Part shown: positions 1-8,498 of the stretch, piece by piece
Layout of the letters: each line of letters opens with the position of its first letter
Numbering within the stretch: position 1 is the stretch's first letter
DNA from: CBDDLD01 sp965230605
GTDB lineage: Bacteria > Bacteroidota > Bacteroidia > Flavobacteriales > Flavobacteriaceae
NCBI GenBank assembly: GCA_965230605.1
Contig: CBDDLD010000004.1
Span: forward strand, 1,178,001 to 1,242,000
DNA: 64,000 bases
Direction of reading: 5' to 3'
Translations under genes and position numbers: made by a program
Notes under the pieces: model-generated
The model's input: only the letters and a program-made list of their open reading frames with translations
What the model was told of the DNA's origin: nothing
The model's database searches: none

Positions 1-348
1 AAAAGATAACACATCACCTTCTACAGTATAGTTGTAGGTTGTTTCATTGCCATCATCGTCTGTGAAAAGAATAGTTTGCGAACTCGGTGAAACTATAAAC
101 TTTAATTCTGTTTCAAACCCTGCAGAATCTGTATTAATGGCAATGCCTCGATTGTCGTTTGGATTTGAATCTTCTAAAAATTCAAAATTACCTGTAAGAA
201 CTGCTAAAGAGCCAATGTTATTTACTAACCTGCTTGTTATTTGCCATTCTCCTAAAAGTTGATCAACAGGCTCACTAGCATTGTCACTATCACTAGAACA
301 ACTAAATACGAGTAGGGCAAGAGCTATTAAAAGGTAGTTTGATTTCAT
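1..348 (-). CDS. Lipocalin-like lipoprotein, partial (3' end off the window)
   Basis: Reading on the minus strand from an ATG at 346-348, an open frame of 116 codons reaches the left edge without a stop. The N-terminus is a classic lipoprotein signal (MKSNYLLIALALLVFSC), with the lipid-attachment Cys at residue 17 followed by a Ser/Asp-rich linker. LLGEWQITSRL then matches the opening strand of lipocalin-like domains common in Flavobacteria, and the rest is beta-rich (ETELKFIV, QTILFTDDDGNETTYNYTVEGD). It is probably anchored in the outer or inner membrane. The ligand is unknown and the C-terminus is not in the window. Confidence 0.7.
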   Translation of the reverse strand, partial: MKSNYLLIALALLVFSCSSDSDNASEPVDQLLGEWQITSRLVNNIGSLAVLTGNFEFLEDSNPNDNRGIAINTDSAGFETELKFIVSPSSQTILFTDDDGNETTYNYTVEGDVLSF

Positions 349-402
349 AACATGCTAATTTCTAAGTACAAACATAAATGATTAATTCGAAAAGTATGTT
401 AT

Positions 403-1086
403 CTAACTATTATGCTTTAGTATACTGAGTAGTTCCGCCATACCTTGAGTAGCTGTTTTGGATATGACAGTTACACGATTGCTATTAATGGTTGCGGGTT
501 TAGGGTCTATATAGTATATGGGAATAGATTCTGGTGCATAATGCATTAATCCTGCTGCAGGATACACTTGCATTGAGGTTCCAATAATCAATAGAATATC
601 TGCAGTTAAGCAGATATTTGCAGCCTTTTCTATCATAGGGACGTCCTCACCAAACCATACAATATGCGGGCGTAATTGGTAGCCAAGATCACAGGTATCC
701 CCGATATGAATATCCTCCGTCCAAACCCTAATATCGTTTGCGTTTCCGGTACTTCGTATTTTTCGCAATTCACCATGTAGATGAAGAACATTACTACTAC
801 CAGCGCGTTCATGAAGATCGTCAACATTTTGGGTGATAATGCTTACACTATAATGGGCTTCTAAAGTTGCTAAATCTATATGTGCTTGATTAGGTGCTAC
901 AGTTTTTAACTGTCTACGTCTTTGATTGTAAAAATCTAATACCAGTTCAGGATTTGCTCTAAATCCTTGAGGAGAAGCTACCTCCATAACATCATGTCCT
1001 TCCCATAAACCATCGGCATCTCTGAAGGTCTTAATACCACTTTCGGCACTCATACCGGCTCCAGTTAGTACTACAATATGCTTCAT
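403..1086 (-). CDS. cobB: Sirtuin family NAD-dependent protein deacylase
   Basis: This 227-aa protein is a CobB/SIRT5-type (class III) sirtuin that removes acyl groups from lysine using NAD+. Visible motifs are the NAD-binding GAGMSAESGI (residues 9-18), FRDADGLW, TQNVDDLHERAG (85-96), the catalytic His in HLHGEL (H104), and VWFGE. Y53 and R56 in FYNQRRRQL match the E. coli CobB pair that selects succinyl and malonyl groups. The usual zinc-binding cysteines are absent: only one Cys lies between HGEL and RPHIVWFGE. The gene follows the 399-aa TPR-like gene by 7 bp on the same strand, so the two may be cotranscribed. Family assignment is firm; acyl preference is inferred. Confidence 0.93.
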   Translation of the reverse strand: MKHIVVLTGAGMSAESGIKTFRDADGLWEGHDVMEVASPQGFRANPELVLDFYNQRRRQLKTVAPNQAHIDLATLEAHYSVSIITQNVDDLHERAGSSNVLHLHGELRKIRSTGNANDIRVWTEDIHIGDTCDLGYQLRPHIVWFGEDVPMIEKAANICLTADILLIIGTSMQVYPAAGLMHYAPESIPIYYIDPKPATINSNRVTVISKTATQGMAELLSILKHNS

Positions 1087-1093
1087 TGCTAAT

Positions 1094-2293
1094 TTAGTTC
1101 TTCCATTTTTTGTACGCCTTCGATTCTACTAAAAGCTCCAATGTATTACTACCATCTAATTCTTTTTCTTCAAAAAAATCGATTAAGGTTTGCTTTTCAT
1201 AACCTTTTTCAATTAATACATCAGTGATTTTCAGTGCCTCGTTGAATTGTTTTTGGTAAGTCAGACTATTGATATAACCAATGTATGACTCTATAAAGTC
1301 AGGATAATTTTCAATCATATACTTAAAATGAAAATCAGCCTTTTCATAATCTTCTTCAAATAGATAACTCCTAGCTTTCATTAAGTTTAAAAAATCATCT
1401 TCCGTTTCAAAAATCAGTCTATCGATTTTTTCCTGAACCATTGGGTAATTTTCTTTAAGAATATAATAATCAATTTGTTTTAAATATAACGTTGGGTCAT
1501 TAGGGTAGAGTTTAGAAAACTCAAGCAGGTTCTCTTCATATAACTTATCATCAAATTGACTAGCAATGGTACCCTTTAAAATGAGGTAAAATTTATCCCT
1601 GGCAAACTCTCCTTTGACTTCAGATATTTTGTCGTATGCTTCTTTAAACTTTCCCTCTTGAGATAGACGCTGCGCTTCAACAATAAGAAAAATAGAATTG
1701 TCTTGTTTTAATCTGAAAAGCTTACTTATGACATTATTATTAGGTTTTGCAGCTAAAAACATACGTTGAATAGTTTCACTTAAATGCTCGCCTGTAAGGT
1801 AAATATAGATATCGCTTACCATCACATTTTCACCATCACTACACACCTTATAATCATGATAATTGATTCCTGTTTCTTCTGAATATATTCTAAAAGTAAA
1901 ATAATAAGCTTGCTCAACAATATTATATTGATAATTAATAAGGTTGTAAATAGAACCATTTTCCATTTCATTTACAATCTTCTTTGGTAACTTATCAATA
2001 ACTTCCGGAAGGCTACTTAAAAAACCTTTTGTATAAGAATCGTCTCTTTCAATAACATCGCTTTTTACAATAAATTCACCAAAAGCAGAAGTATTAAATT
2101 TCTCAAGAAAGCTGTCTATCTTATATTCATGAAACGAGGCTTCGATATACTCTGCCAGTTCAATAACTTTTTTATCATTTTCTAATGTGTTTTCTAATAA
2201 TGAACAAAGACATTTTTTTTCTTCTACTTGGGCACAAAGCATTAATGATAAGGAGTTAAAAAGTAGAAAGAGATAGAAGATTTTATTTGACAC
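1094..2293 (-). CDS. Secreted protein with TPR-like C-terminal half, function unknown
   Basis: The 399-aa protein starts at a GTG. A TAA stop lies four codons upstream in frame, and a later start would lose the signal peptide (hydrophobic NKIFYLFLLFNSLSLMLCAQ). Residues ~40-200 have no recognisable family. From ~200 on, helical repeats of the tetratricopeptide type are visible (RLSQEGKFKEAYDKISEV, YPNDPTLYLKQIDYYILKENY, FEEDYEKADFHFKYMIENYPD, YQKQFNEALKITDVLIEKGY). TPRs mediate protein-protein contacts, so a periplasmic scaffold is plausible, but no partner is evident. It is divergent from trmH with only ~33 bp between starts. Confidence 0.75.
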   Translation of the reverse strand: MSNKIFYLFLLFNSLSLMLCAQVEEKKCLCSLLENTLENDKKVIELAEYIEASFHEYKIDSFLEKFNTSAFGEFIVKSDVIERDDSYTKGFLSSLPEVIDKLPKKIVNEMENGSIYNLINYQYNIVEQAYYFTFRIYSEETGINYHDYKVCSDGENVMVSDIYIYLTGEHLSETIQRMFLAAKPNNNVISKLFRLKQDNSIFLIVEAQRLSQEGKFKEAYDKISEVKGEFARDKFYLILKGTIASQFDDKLYEENLLEFSKLYPNDPTLYLKQIDYYILKENYPMVQEKIDRLIFETEDDFLNLMKARSYLFEEDYEKADFHFKYMIENYPDFIESYIGYINSLTYQKQFNEALKITDVLIEKGYEKQTLIDFFEEKELDGSNTLELLVESKAYKKWKN

Positions 2294-2303
2294 GGTATTA
2301 TGT

Positions 2304-2311
2304 TATTTTTG
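2304..2311 (+). promoter_or_regulatory. Bacteroidota -7 element upstream of trmH
   Basis: TATTTTTG matches the TAnnTTTG -7 consensus of the Bacteroidota primary sigma factor and lies 16 bp before the ATG at 2327. Transcription from here would begin after the alternative ATG at 2300, which supports 2327 as the start of trmH. A TTTG at 2286-2289 is the only nearby -33 candidate, but its 14-bp spacing is short. Confidence 0.45.
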
Positions 2312-2326
2312 ATAAATATAATCTTT

Positions 2327-2983
2327 ATGAACGATATTAAACTTCTTGAATATCTAGAAACTTATCTTACGGACAATAGACGTCAACGTTTTAATGATGT
2401 ATTATCTAATCGGACAAAACATTTCACTGTTGCCACTGAGGATGTCTATCAATTACATAACACAAGTGCTGTAATACGATCTTGCGATGTGTTTGGTATT
2501 CAAGATATACATGTGGTAGAAGAAGTCAATACGAAGAAGATTGATCGTGAAATTGCCATGGGAGCCCAAAAATGGGTAGATGTACATCGTTATAATTCAG
2601 TAAAAGAATGCATCAGTTATCTAAAAAGCAAGGATTATAGAATTGTAGCAACTACACCACACACAGAAGGCTACGCATTAAAGGATTTTGATATCACAAA
2701 AAAGGCCTGTTTCTTCTTTGGAAGAGAAACCGAAGGCTTATCTCAAGACGTATTGGATACAGCTGATGAATTTTTAAAAATACCCATGGTTGGATTCACA
2801 GAAAGCTTAAATATATCAGTATCGGCAGCTATTATATTAGAGCATACCACCTCAAAACTAAGGAGAAGTGATATAGATTGGACATTATCGAATAAAGAAT
2901 TTACAGAGAAACGTTTTGATTGGATTAAGAAAACAATAAAAAACTACGATGCCATAGTCCAGCACTACTACGATACAGTATAA
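2327..2983 (+). CDS. trmH: TrmH family tRNA (guanosine-2'-O-)-methyltransferase
   Basis: A SPOUT-fold RNA methyltransferase of the TrmH (SpoU) family that should 2'-O-methylate a tRNA guanosine (G18 in TrmH) using S-adenosylmethionine. Evidence: RRQRFNDVLSNRTKHFTV at the N-terminus, SpoU motif 1 around HNTSAVIRSCDVFGI, motif 2 CFFFGRETEGLS, and motif 3 PMVGFTESLNISVSAAIIL, which form the trefoil-knot cofactor site. The frame is open from an ATG at 2300, but MNDIKLLEYLE at 2327 fits the family N-terminus better, and a -7 element falls between the two starts. The protein from 2327 is 218 aa, normal for TrmH. The gene stands alone. Confidence 0.9.
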   Translation: MNDIKLLEYLETYLTDNRRQRFNDVLSNRTKHFTVATEDVYQLHNTSAVIRSCDVFGIQDIHVVEEVNTKKIDREIAMGAQKWVDVHRYNSVKECISYLKSKDYRIVATTPHTEGYALKDFDITKKACFFFGRETEGLSQDVLDTADEFLKIPMVGFTESLNISVSAAIILEHTTSKLRRSDIDWTLSNKEFTEKRFDWIKKTIKNYDAIVQHYYDTV

Positions 2984-2988
2984 TTTTG
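2981..2988 (+). promoter_or_regulatory. Possible -7 element for the SRPBCC gene
   Basis: TAATTTTG fits TAnnTTTG and overlaps the trmH stop codon, 34 bp before the ATG at 3023. No convincing -33 TTG is present, so this is a weak call. Confidence 0.3.
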
Positions 2989-3022
2989 TAACTTTAATTC
3001 AACTAACTAAATACAATTAACC

Positions 3023-3550
3023 ATGATGACATTTTTATACATCGTTCTGGGTATTATTGCCTTGATCGTAATTCTAACCATGATTGCTCCGAAGAACTAT
3101 CACGTAAAACGTAGTGTTACTGTTAATAAGCCTATTGATGAGGTATTTGAATATTTGAAGTCTGTTAAAAAACAAAACGACTGGTCACCATGGAAAAAGA
3201 AAGATCCTAATATGAAACAGGAATTTGTTGGTACGGATGGTGAAGTTGGTTTTATAAGTAAATGGGAAGGAAACAAAGATGTTGGGACCGGAGAACAAGA
3301 AATCACTAGAATTGTTCATAATGAAATTATAGAAAGTCAATTACGCTTTTTCAAGCCATGGAAATCACAATCTGATGCTTATGTAAAAACAGATGCTGAA
3401 GGGAATAGTACACTAGTTACTTGGGGTTTCTCGGGTGTTAATAAACCGCCATCAAATATTTTCTTCTTATTCTTCAATATGGATAAAACAGTAGGTAAAG
3501 ATTTTGAAGAAGGATTAGAGAGTTTGAAATCAATATTAGAATCTAAATAA
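3023..3550 (+). CDS. SRPBCC family protein with N-terminal membrane anchor
   Basis: The 175-aa protein begins with one hydrophobic helix (FLYIVLGIIALIVILTMIAP, about residues 4-23). A START/Bet v1-like domain follows, opening with NYHVKRSVTVNKPIDEVFEYLKSVKKQNDWSPW and closing with a helical FEEGLESLKSILES. Such polyketide_cyc/SRPBCC domains bind hydrophobic ligands; the ligand here is unknown. The next gene (VOC family) starts 6 bp after the stop, so the two probably form a transcript. ATGs at 3023 and 3026 are both possible starts. Confidence 0.85.
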   Translation: MMTFLYIVLGIIALIVILTMIAPKNYHVKRSVTVNKPIDEVFEYLKSVKKQNDWSPWKKKDPNMKQEFVGTDGEVGFISKWEGNKDVGTGEQEITRIVHNEIIESQLRFFKPWKSQSDAYVKTDAEGNSTLVTWGFSGVNKPPSNIFFLFFNMDKTVGKDFEEGLESLKSILESK

Positions 3551-3556
3551 CAAGTT

Positions 3557-3922
3557 ATGGTTGTATGGTATGAAATCCCTGTCAATGATATGGATAGGGC
3601 GAAAGCATTTTATGAAGCTGTTTTTAAAGTATCTATCCAAATTGTTGATTTTGGAGGTATACTTATGGGGTGGTTTCCTCATGATGAAAAAGTAACTGGT
3701 GCTACAGGAACACTTGTGAAGCAAGACAGCTATATCCCTAGTGAGGAAGGAACTCTGGTTTATTTCATGTCTGAAGATGTACAAATAGAACTAGATAGAG
3801 TAGAAGCGGCTGGTGGAAAGATATATCAGGAGAAAACGAAAATATCTGATGAGCACGGGTATATGGGGGTGTTCATAGATACTGAAGGAAACAGAGTAGC
3901 TTTACATGCTAATAACGGCTAA
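3557..3922 (+). CDS. VOC family protein (glyoxalase/bleomycin resistance fold)
   Basis: This 121-aa single-domain protein has the vicinal oxygen chelate signature: VVWYEIPVNDMDRAKAFYEAVF at the start, a central strand GTLVYFMSEDVQIELDRVEAAGGKI, and the C-terminal GYMGVFIDTEGNRVALHANNG. VOC proteins use paired beta-alpha-beta-beta-beta units to bind a metal or small ligand; substrate cannot be read from sequence. It is the second gene after the SRPBCC protein. Its TAA stop overlaps the stop codon of the convergent gene at 3919-4734. Confidence 0.88.
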   Translation: MVVWYEIPVNDMDRAKAFYEAVFKVSIQIVDFGGILMGWFPHDEKVTGATGTLVKQDSYIPSEEGTLVYFMSEDVQIELDRVEAAGGKIYQEKTKISDEHGYMGVFIDTEGNRVALHANNG

Positions 3923-4734
3923 ACCTTCTTTTTACTATTTGAACGCTTATTTTTACGTTTATTGTTGCGACTGAGAACCTTGTATTCTTCGTAGCATTCA
4001 TTGATCGCATCTAGGATTTGCAAATCATTAGCAGTTCTTATGAAATCTCTAGAATAATTACACTGATTCACGATTTCATCTAGGTCATATTTATCAACAT
4101 TAAGTAGTACGGTGAGCATTTCTCTATCGAAACGTTGAGCCAATTGATTTCTAATTTCGTCGTCTTGTTTTAGCTTTTTTAGCTTACGTAGTTCTTTTTC
4201 CTTTTTCCCAAACATTTTATACAAGAAGTCAGCAGGGTTAAATACGGCACCTAAAACTTTAGTAACCACATTAGGTTTTCCACCTTCATACCCTTGATTA
4301 GGAATTCCGGATATACGATAACGATTATTAGAAGTTACCGGTACCTGTCTGATATCTACTTCTAAATATCCGGTAAGTTTTAACTGATTAACCACAACTT
4401 CTTCTAAGGCTAAGGCTAGCTCAGTCATCTCTATGGTAGTATTACCAAATTTCAACCAGTCATTAGTCACTCTGACTTTCAACGATTTATAACCTAAATA
4501 AGAGAGGTGAAGTGTATCATTGGCTTTTGCCTTAATTTCAAAAGCGCCATCGTCATTGGTCGAAGTTCCTACGACTTGATTTAAGTTGACAATATTCACA
4601 CCTACCAGAGGGCCATTAGTAGTTGTACTTACAATAGTTCCTTTAACTTTTGTAGGCTCACTAACAGCAGTAGAGTCTTGAGCATATATAACCGATGCAA
4701 AAAGACAAGTGAATAAAAGTAGGTAATATTTCAT
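3919..4734 (-). CDS. Carboxypeptidase-like regulatory domain protein, periplasmic
   Basis: The 271-aa protein has a signal peptide (MKYYLLLFTCLFASVIYAQ), then a CarboxypepD_reg-like beta-sandwich at about residues 28-110 (KVKGTIVSTTTNGPLVGVNIVNLNQVVGTSTNDDGAFEI, DTLHLSYLGYKSLKVRV). This domain normally opens TonB-dependent receptors, but no receptor barrel follows. Instead a Lys-rich alpha-helical C-terminus (KKEKELRKLKKLKQDDEIRNQLAQRFDREML) ends in a very basic tail KRKNKRSNSKKKV. The family is common in Flavobacteria and its role is unknown. The stop overlaps that of the convergent VOC gene. Confidence 0.82.
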   Translation of the reverse strand: MKYYLLLFTCLFASVIYAQDSTAVSEPTKVKGTIVSTTTNGPLVGVNIVNLNQVVGTSTNDDGAFEIKAKANDTLHLSYLGYKSLKVRVTNDWLKFGNTTIEMTELALALEEVVVNQLKLTGYLEVDIRQVPVTSNNRYRISGIPNQGYEGGKPNVVTKVLGAVFNPADFLYKMFGKKEKELRKLKKLKQDDEIRNQLAQRFDREMLTVLLNVDKYDLDEIVNQCNYSRDFIRTANDLQILDAINECYEEYKVLSRNNKRKNKRSNSKKKV

Positions 4735-4831
4735 ATCAACTTATTATTGTAAAGGTACTAAACAAAACGAATTTAATAGAACCTTGTTACTATTTTGACT
4801 AAATATTAACAAGAACATTACATATATGATA

Positions 4832-6601
4832 CTACTTTCTACGAGAACGCCTTGGTCTCGAAGAGCCACCTCCGGTTTTAAATTCGGTATTACTTCGTTT
4901 TTTTCCTTTGTGTTTTCTTGAGCCAGAGCGCTTATCAAAGTCTCTATTACCCTTACGACCATCACGTTTATTTCTTCTTTTGTTCTTACCTCCTGAACGC
5001 CCTTTATTTTCTGTAAGCTCAACATTTACAAATCGACCGTTGTGCTTAAAATCCGTAAAGAATTCTAATACTTTAGGTGTTATAGAAGCTTCAGTATTAA
5101 AAAATGAGAAGCTGTCTTTTACATCAACCTTAAATACATCATCTTTACCTAATTCTAAGATATCACGTAGAAAATCTTTAAGACGCATCCAGTCATAGCC
5201 GTCTTTTCGACCTACATTGATAAAGTAACGTGTAGAGTTAACATCGTTTGAGGTATCTCGTTCACTACTATGCTGTGCTTCTGCATTAAGATCTTTAGCA
5301 TTTTTGTAGTAGTTAAAGAATCGTGTAAACTCTACAGAAAATACTTTCTTAATCAACTCTTCCTTAGATGTGTCTGAAAATAAGTCATTAATACTGTCTA
5401 AATAATTGTCAATTTCATGATTGATCTCCGTATCGTGAATCTTGTTAGCTAGTGCCATAAGTTGCACTTGGCATATCTCTAGACCATCCGGGATTGGCTT
5501 TTTTTCAAAGGACTTTTTAATGATACGTTCTATAGCCTTTATTTTTCGCAGTTCACTTTTGGTTACAATAACCATTGAGATCCCGGTTTTACCGGCTCTT
5601 CCTGTACGTCCGGAACGGTGCGTATAAGTTTCAATCTCATCCGGTAGTTGATAATTAATTACATGTGTAATATCATCAACGTCTATACCTCTAGCTGCAA
5701 CATCAGTTGCCACAAGCATTTGTATTTGCTTATTACGAAAAGATTTCATCACCATATCGCGCTGATTCTGACTTAAGTCGCCATGTAAAGCACCGGCATT
5801 ATACCCATCTTCAATTAGCTTTTCAGCAATCTTTTGTGTATCGCGTTTCGTTCTACAAAACACAACAGAAAATATATTCGGATTTGCATCTGCTAATCGC
5901 TTTAGAGCGAGATAACGATCACGACCACCAACCAAATAATATTCATGAGACACCTGATCACTACCAACATTTTTATGCCCAACAGTAATTTCTTGTGGAG
6001 CGTGCATAAACTTTTTAGCTATGTTAGCTACTTCCTTAGGCATTGTAGCGGAGAATAACCAAGTACTTTTATCTTGGGGGGTGTGTGATAGAATATCGGT
6101 AATGTCTTCATAGAAGCCCATATTTAACATTTCATCAGCCTCATCAAGAACACTGTATTCAATCTTAGAAATATTAACCATATTTCTACTGATCATATCT
6201 TTCATACGACCAGGTGTGGCTACAATGATCTGAGCTCCTTTCTTAACTTTACTCGCCTGTTCTGTGATACTGGCACCACCATAAATGGCTACCACATTTA
6301 AGCCTTTACAGTATTTTCCGTAAAGTTTTAGTTCGTTAGTGATCTGTAAGCATAACTCACGAGTAGGGGATAAGATTAATCCTTGTGTGGTGCGACTATT
6401 GATATTGATCTTTTGTAGCATCGGAAATCCGAACGCAGCAGTTTTACCGGTTCCGGTTTGAGCTAAGGCGACAAGATCACCTTCATTTTCTAATAAAAGC
6501 GGGATGGCTTTTTCTTGGACTTCACTTGGCGTTTTAAAACCAAGATCAGCAATAGCATTTAATAGGTCATTGTTAAGACCTAGGTCTTGAAATGTAGACA
6601 T
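4832..6601 (-). CDS. DEAD-box RNA helicase with DbpA-type RNA-binding domain
   Basis: The 589-aa protein is an ATP-dependent RNA helicase of the DeaD/CshA type, expected to remodel RNA in ribosome assembly or mRNA decay. Motifs in order: Q-motif (FQDLGLNNDLLNAIADLGFKTPSEVQ, residues 4-29), Walker A AQTGTGKT, PTRELCLQ, TPGR, VLDEADEML (the DEAD box), SAT, ARGIDVDDI and HRSGRTGRAGKTG. A DbpA-like RNA-binding domain follows (RYFINVGRKDGYDWMRLKDFLRDI, about 450-520), then a Lys/Arg/Gly-rich tail of about 60 residues ending SRPRRSRRK. The mRNA appears to have a ~100-nt leader, a feature often seen in cold-inducible helicases. It is downstream of rdgB on the same strand. Confidence 0.95.
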   Translation of the reverse strand: MSTFQDLGLNNDLLNAIADLGFKTPSEVQEKAIPLLLENEGDLVALAQTGTGKTAAFGFPMLQKININSRTTQGLILSPTRELCLQITNELKLYGKYCKGLNVVAIYGGASITEQASKVKKGAQIIVATPGRMKDMISRNMVNISKIEYSVLDEADEMLNMGFYEDITDILSHTPQDKSTWLFSATMPKEVANIAKKFMHAPQEITVGHKNVGSDQVSHEYYLVGGRDRYLALKRLADANPNIFSVVFCRTKRDTQKIAEKLIEDGYNAGALHGDLSQNQRDMVMKSFRNKQIQMLVATDVAARGIDVDDITHVINYQLPDEIETYTHRSGRTGRAGKTGISMVIVTKSELRKIKAIERIIKKSFEKKPIPDGLEICQVQLMALANKIHDTEINHEIDNYLDSINDLFSDTSKEELIKKVFSVEFTRFFNYYKNAKDLNAEAQHSSERDTSNDVNSTRYFINVGRKDGYDWMRLKDFLRDILELGKDDVFKVDVKDSFSFFNTEASITPKVLEFFTDFKHNGRFVNVELTENKGRSGGKNKRRNKRDGRKGNRDFDKRSGSRKHKGKKRSNTEFKTGGGSSRPRRSRRK

Positions 6602-6711
6602 TTGATATTAAGTATTTCGATAATGTTCTGTAAGTGTTCTAAGAAGCGTATCGACATACTTAAACCTTATTCTTCTTATCACACGACCTCACCCTGAGGA
6701 ATTTAACGCTG

Positions 6712-6719
6712 CAAAGATA
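6712..6719 (-). promoter_or_regulatory. -7 promoter element of the DEAD-box helicase gene
   Basis: Read on the minus strand this is TATCTTTG, a perfect TAnnTTTG match, lying just after the rdgB stop and ~110 bp before the helicase ATG at 6601. The leader between them contains a small hairpin (CCTCA-GGG-TGAGG, about 6690-6702). No clear -33 TTG is visible. Confidence 0.5.
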
Positions 6720-6724
6720 GGCTT

Positions 6725-7309
6725 TTATTTCACTTTATAACTATTTAAGAACGTAATGAGCTGTTCTACAGCTTTTCCACGATGTCCAATACGATTTTTT
6801 TCCTCTAGAGAAATTTGAGCAAAGGTTTGATCATAACCATTTGCCTTAAAGATAGGATCGTAACCAAAGCCTTTACTACCATATTTTTTCTTAGTTATTT
6901 CGCCTTTACATATCCCGGTAAATGTGTAAAGTTTTTCATTAAGGTGGAGTGCAATAACTGTTTTGAATTGGGCAGACCGATCATTTCGGCTTTCTAAGGC
7001 ATGTAATAACTTATTCATATTATCATTGGCATTGCGCTGAGGTCCTGCATAACGAGCGGAGTATACACCCGGAGCACCGTCAAGAGCATTAACTTCTAAA
7101 CCTGTATCATCAGCAAAGCAATCATACCCATAATGTGTTTTTACATAATTGGCTTTTTGCTCGGCATTACCTTCAATAGTAGCTTGTGTTTCGGGGATAT
7201 CTTCGTTACAATTAATGTCTTTCAGGCTTAAAACCTCTATATGATCTGGTACGATCGATTGTACTTCCTTGAGTTTGTTAAGGTTATTAGTGGCGAAGAC
7301 GATTTTCAT
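6725..7309 (-). CDS. rdgB: Non-canonical purine NTP pyrophosphatase (RdgB/HAM1 family)
   Basis: The 194-aa enzyme hydrolyses ITP, dITP and XTP to the monophosphate and pyrophosphate, cleaning the nucleotide pool. Diagnostic motifs are FATNNLNKLKEVQ at the N-terminus (substrate phosphate binding), ADDTGLEVNALDGAPGVYSARYAG (metal-binding acidic residues), GFGYDPIF, and the C-terminal FAQISLEEKNRIGHRGKA. Length is typical. The gene lies upstream of the DEAD-box helicase on the same strand, but the helicase seems to have its own promoter. Confidence 0.96.
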   Translation of the reverse strand: MKIVFATNNLNKLKEVQSIVPDHIEVLSLKDINCNEDIPETQATIEGNAEQKANYVKTHYGYDCFADDTGLEVNALDGAPGVYSARYAGPQRNANDNMNKLLHALESRNDRSAQFKTVIALHLNEKLYTFTGICKGEITKKKYGSKGFGYDPIFKANGYDQTFAQISLEEKNRIGHRGKAVEQLITFLNSYKVK

Positions 7310-7333
7310 AGAACAGAAATTGTTTTTAAATAG

Positions 7334-7341
7334 TATCTTTG
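7334..7341 (+). promoter_or_regulatory. Possible -7 element for the T9SS gene at 7362
   Basis: TATCTTTG matches TAnnTTTG and lies 20 bp before the ATG at 7362. A correctly spaced -33 TTG is not apparent. Confidence 0.4.
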
Positions 7342-7361
7342 AATGAGATCAGATTTGAGCT

Positions 7362-8495
7362 ATGAAATATATTAATTTTTTGTTGATTCCTTTTTTGGTT
7401 ATCTCTTCTAGTTATGCTCAAGAAATTACAGTTTCTGAGCTGTTTGACTTGCCTAATACCGTATTAGAAACATCAGGCTTAATATATTTCAATAATAGAT
7501 TAATAACTCACAATGATAGTGGTAATGCTGCCGAGCTATATGAAATCAATGAAACAGATGGAACTATTGTAAGAACTGTAACAGTAACAAATGCTATCAA
7601 TGTTGATTGGGAAGATATTGCACAAGATGATACTTACATTTATATAGGTGATATCGGCAACAATGGTGGTGATAGAACCGATTTAAGAATCTATAGAATT
7701 TTAAAAACGGATTACGAGTCTAGTACAAGTGTAACTGCTGATATTATAGACTATGCTTATGCCAATCAGACAGACTTTACAACCAATACGAATAACAATG
7801 ACTGGGATGCGGAAGGCTTTGTTGTATATGATACCCATATTTTAATTTTTTCAAAGAATTGGGTGAATAATGAGGTCGATGTGTATGCCATGCCTAAAAC
7901 TACTGGTACCCATAGTGCTAATAAAGTAAGCTCCTATAATGTTCAGGGCTTAGTGACTGGGGCTGATAGTGTAGGAACTGATAAAATATATTTATCCGGC
8001 TATTCAGAATCTAATGTGACCCCTTTTGTTATGATGATCTACGATATTGCATTAAGCCCTCCTACAAATTTAGACGTATTCGCATCTAGTAATGTATTCA
8101 AATTTGACAGTATATTGCTTTTAGGAAATCAAACTGAAGGTATATGTTATGTGGAAACTAATGGCGCTAATGATAAACTCTACCTGTCAAATGAAGAGCT
8201 CACGGTGAGTATGTTTACGTTTCCGTCCAAGTTAAGGGAACTTACTGTTGATAATACTACATTAAGTATTGAGGATTCGGAAGCGGTAGCGGTTGAAGTT
8301 TTCCCAATACCATTCAATGACCGTATTAAAATAAGTAAAGTAGCAGATGTGATCACCTTGTATGATGCTTTAGGGAAAGAAGTTTTAAAAGCTTATAATG
8401 CTAATACTATTGATACCCATAAATTGCCTAATGGATTCTACCATATATCTATTAGAATTGAAGATGTAACTTTGAATAAAAAGATAGTAAAATAG
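7362..8495 (+). CDS. T9SS-sorted secreted protein, function unknown
   Basis: The 377-aa protein has a signal peptide (MKYINFLLIPFLVISSSYAQ) and a C-terminal type A T9SS sorting domain (VAVEVFPIPFNDRIKIS, then VITLYDALGKEVLKA, ending NGFYHISIRIEDVTLNKKIVK), so it should be exported through the outer membrane and anchored or released. The middle (~25-290) is beta-rich with propeller-like blades (LITHNDSGNAAELYEINETDGTIVRTV, DWEDIAQDDTYIYIGDIGNN, DWDAEGFVVYDTHILIFSKNW). The regular spacing suggests a beta-propeller, but no catalytic signature was recognised. The convergent DCC gene ends 4 bp away. Confidence 0.85.
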   Translation: MKYINFLLIPFLVISSSYAQEITVSELFDLPNTVLETSGLIYFNNRLITHNDSGNAAELYEINETDGTIVRTVTVTNAINVDWEDIAQDDTYIYIGDIGNNGGDRTDLRIYRILKTDYESSTSVTADIIDYAYANQTDFTTNTNNNDWDAEGFVVYDTHILIFSKNWVNNEVDVYAMPKTTGTHSANKVSSYNVQGLVTGADSVGTDKIYLSGYSESNVTPFVMMIYDIALSPPTNLDVFASSNVFKFDSILLLGNQTEGICYVETNGANDKLYLSNEELTVSMFTFPSKLRELTVDNTTLSIEDSEAVAVEVFPIPFNDRIKISKVADVITLYDALGKEVLKAYNANTIDTHKLPNGFYHISIRIEDVTLNKKIVK

Positions 8496-8498
8496 CGC

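Noticed and set aside
633..827. 64-aa open frame inside the sirtuin gene on the same strand in another frame
   Set aside because: The sirtuin frame contains all conserved motifs; the overlap is a shadow.
2300..2326. Upstream ATG for trmH
   Set aside because: The extra nine residues do not fit the family and the -7 element lies after this ATG.
4744..5025. 93-aa minus-strand open frame overlapping the helicase tail
   Set aside because: It overlaps the Lys/Arg-rich C-terminus of the helicase in another frame and has no own features.
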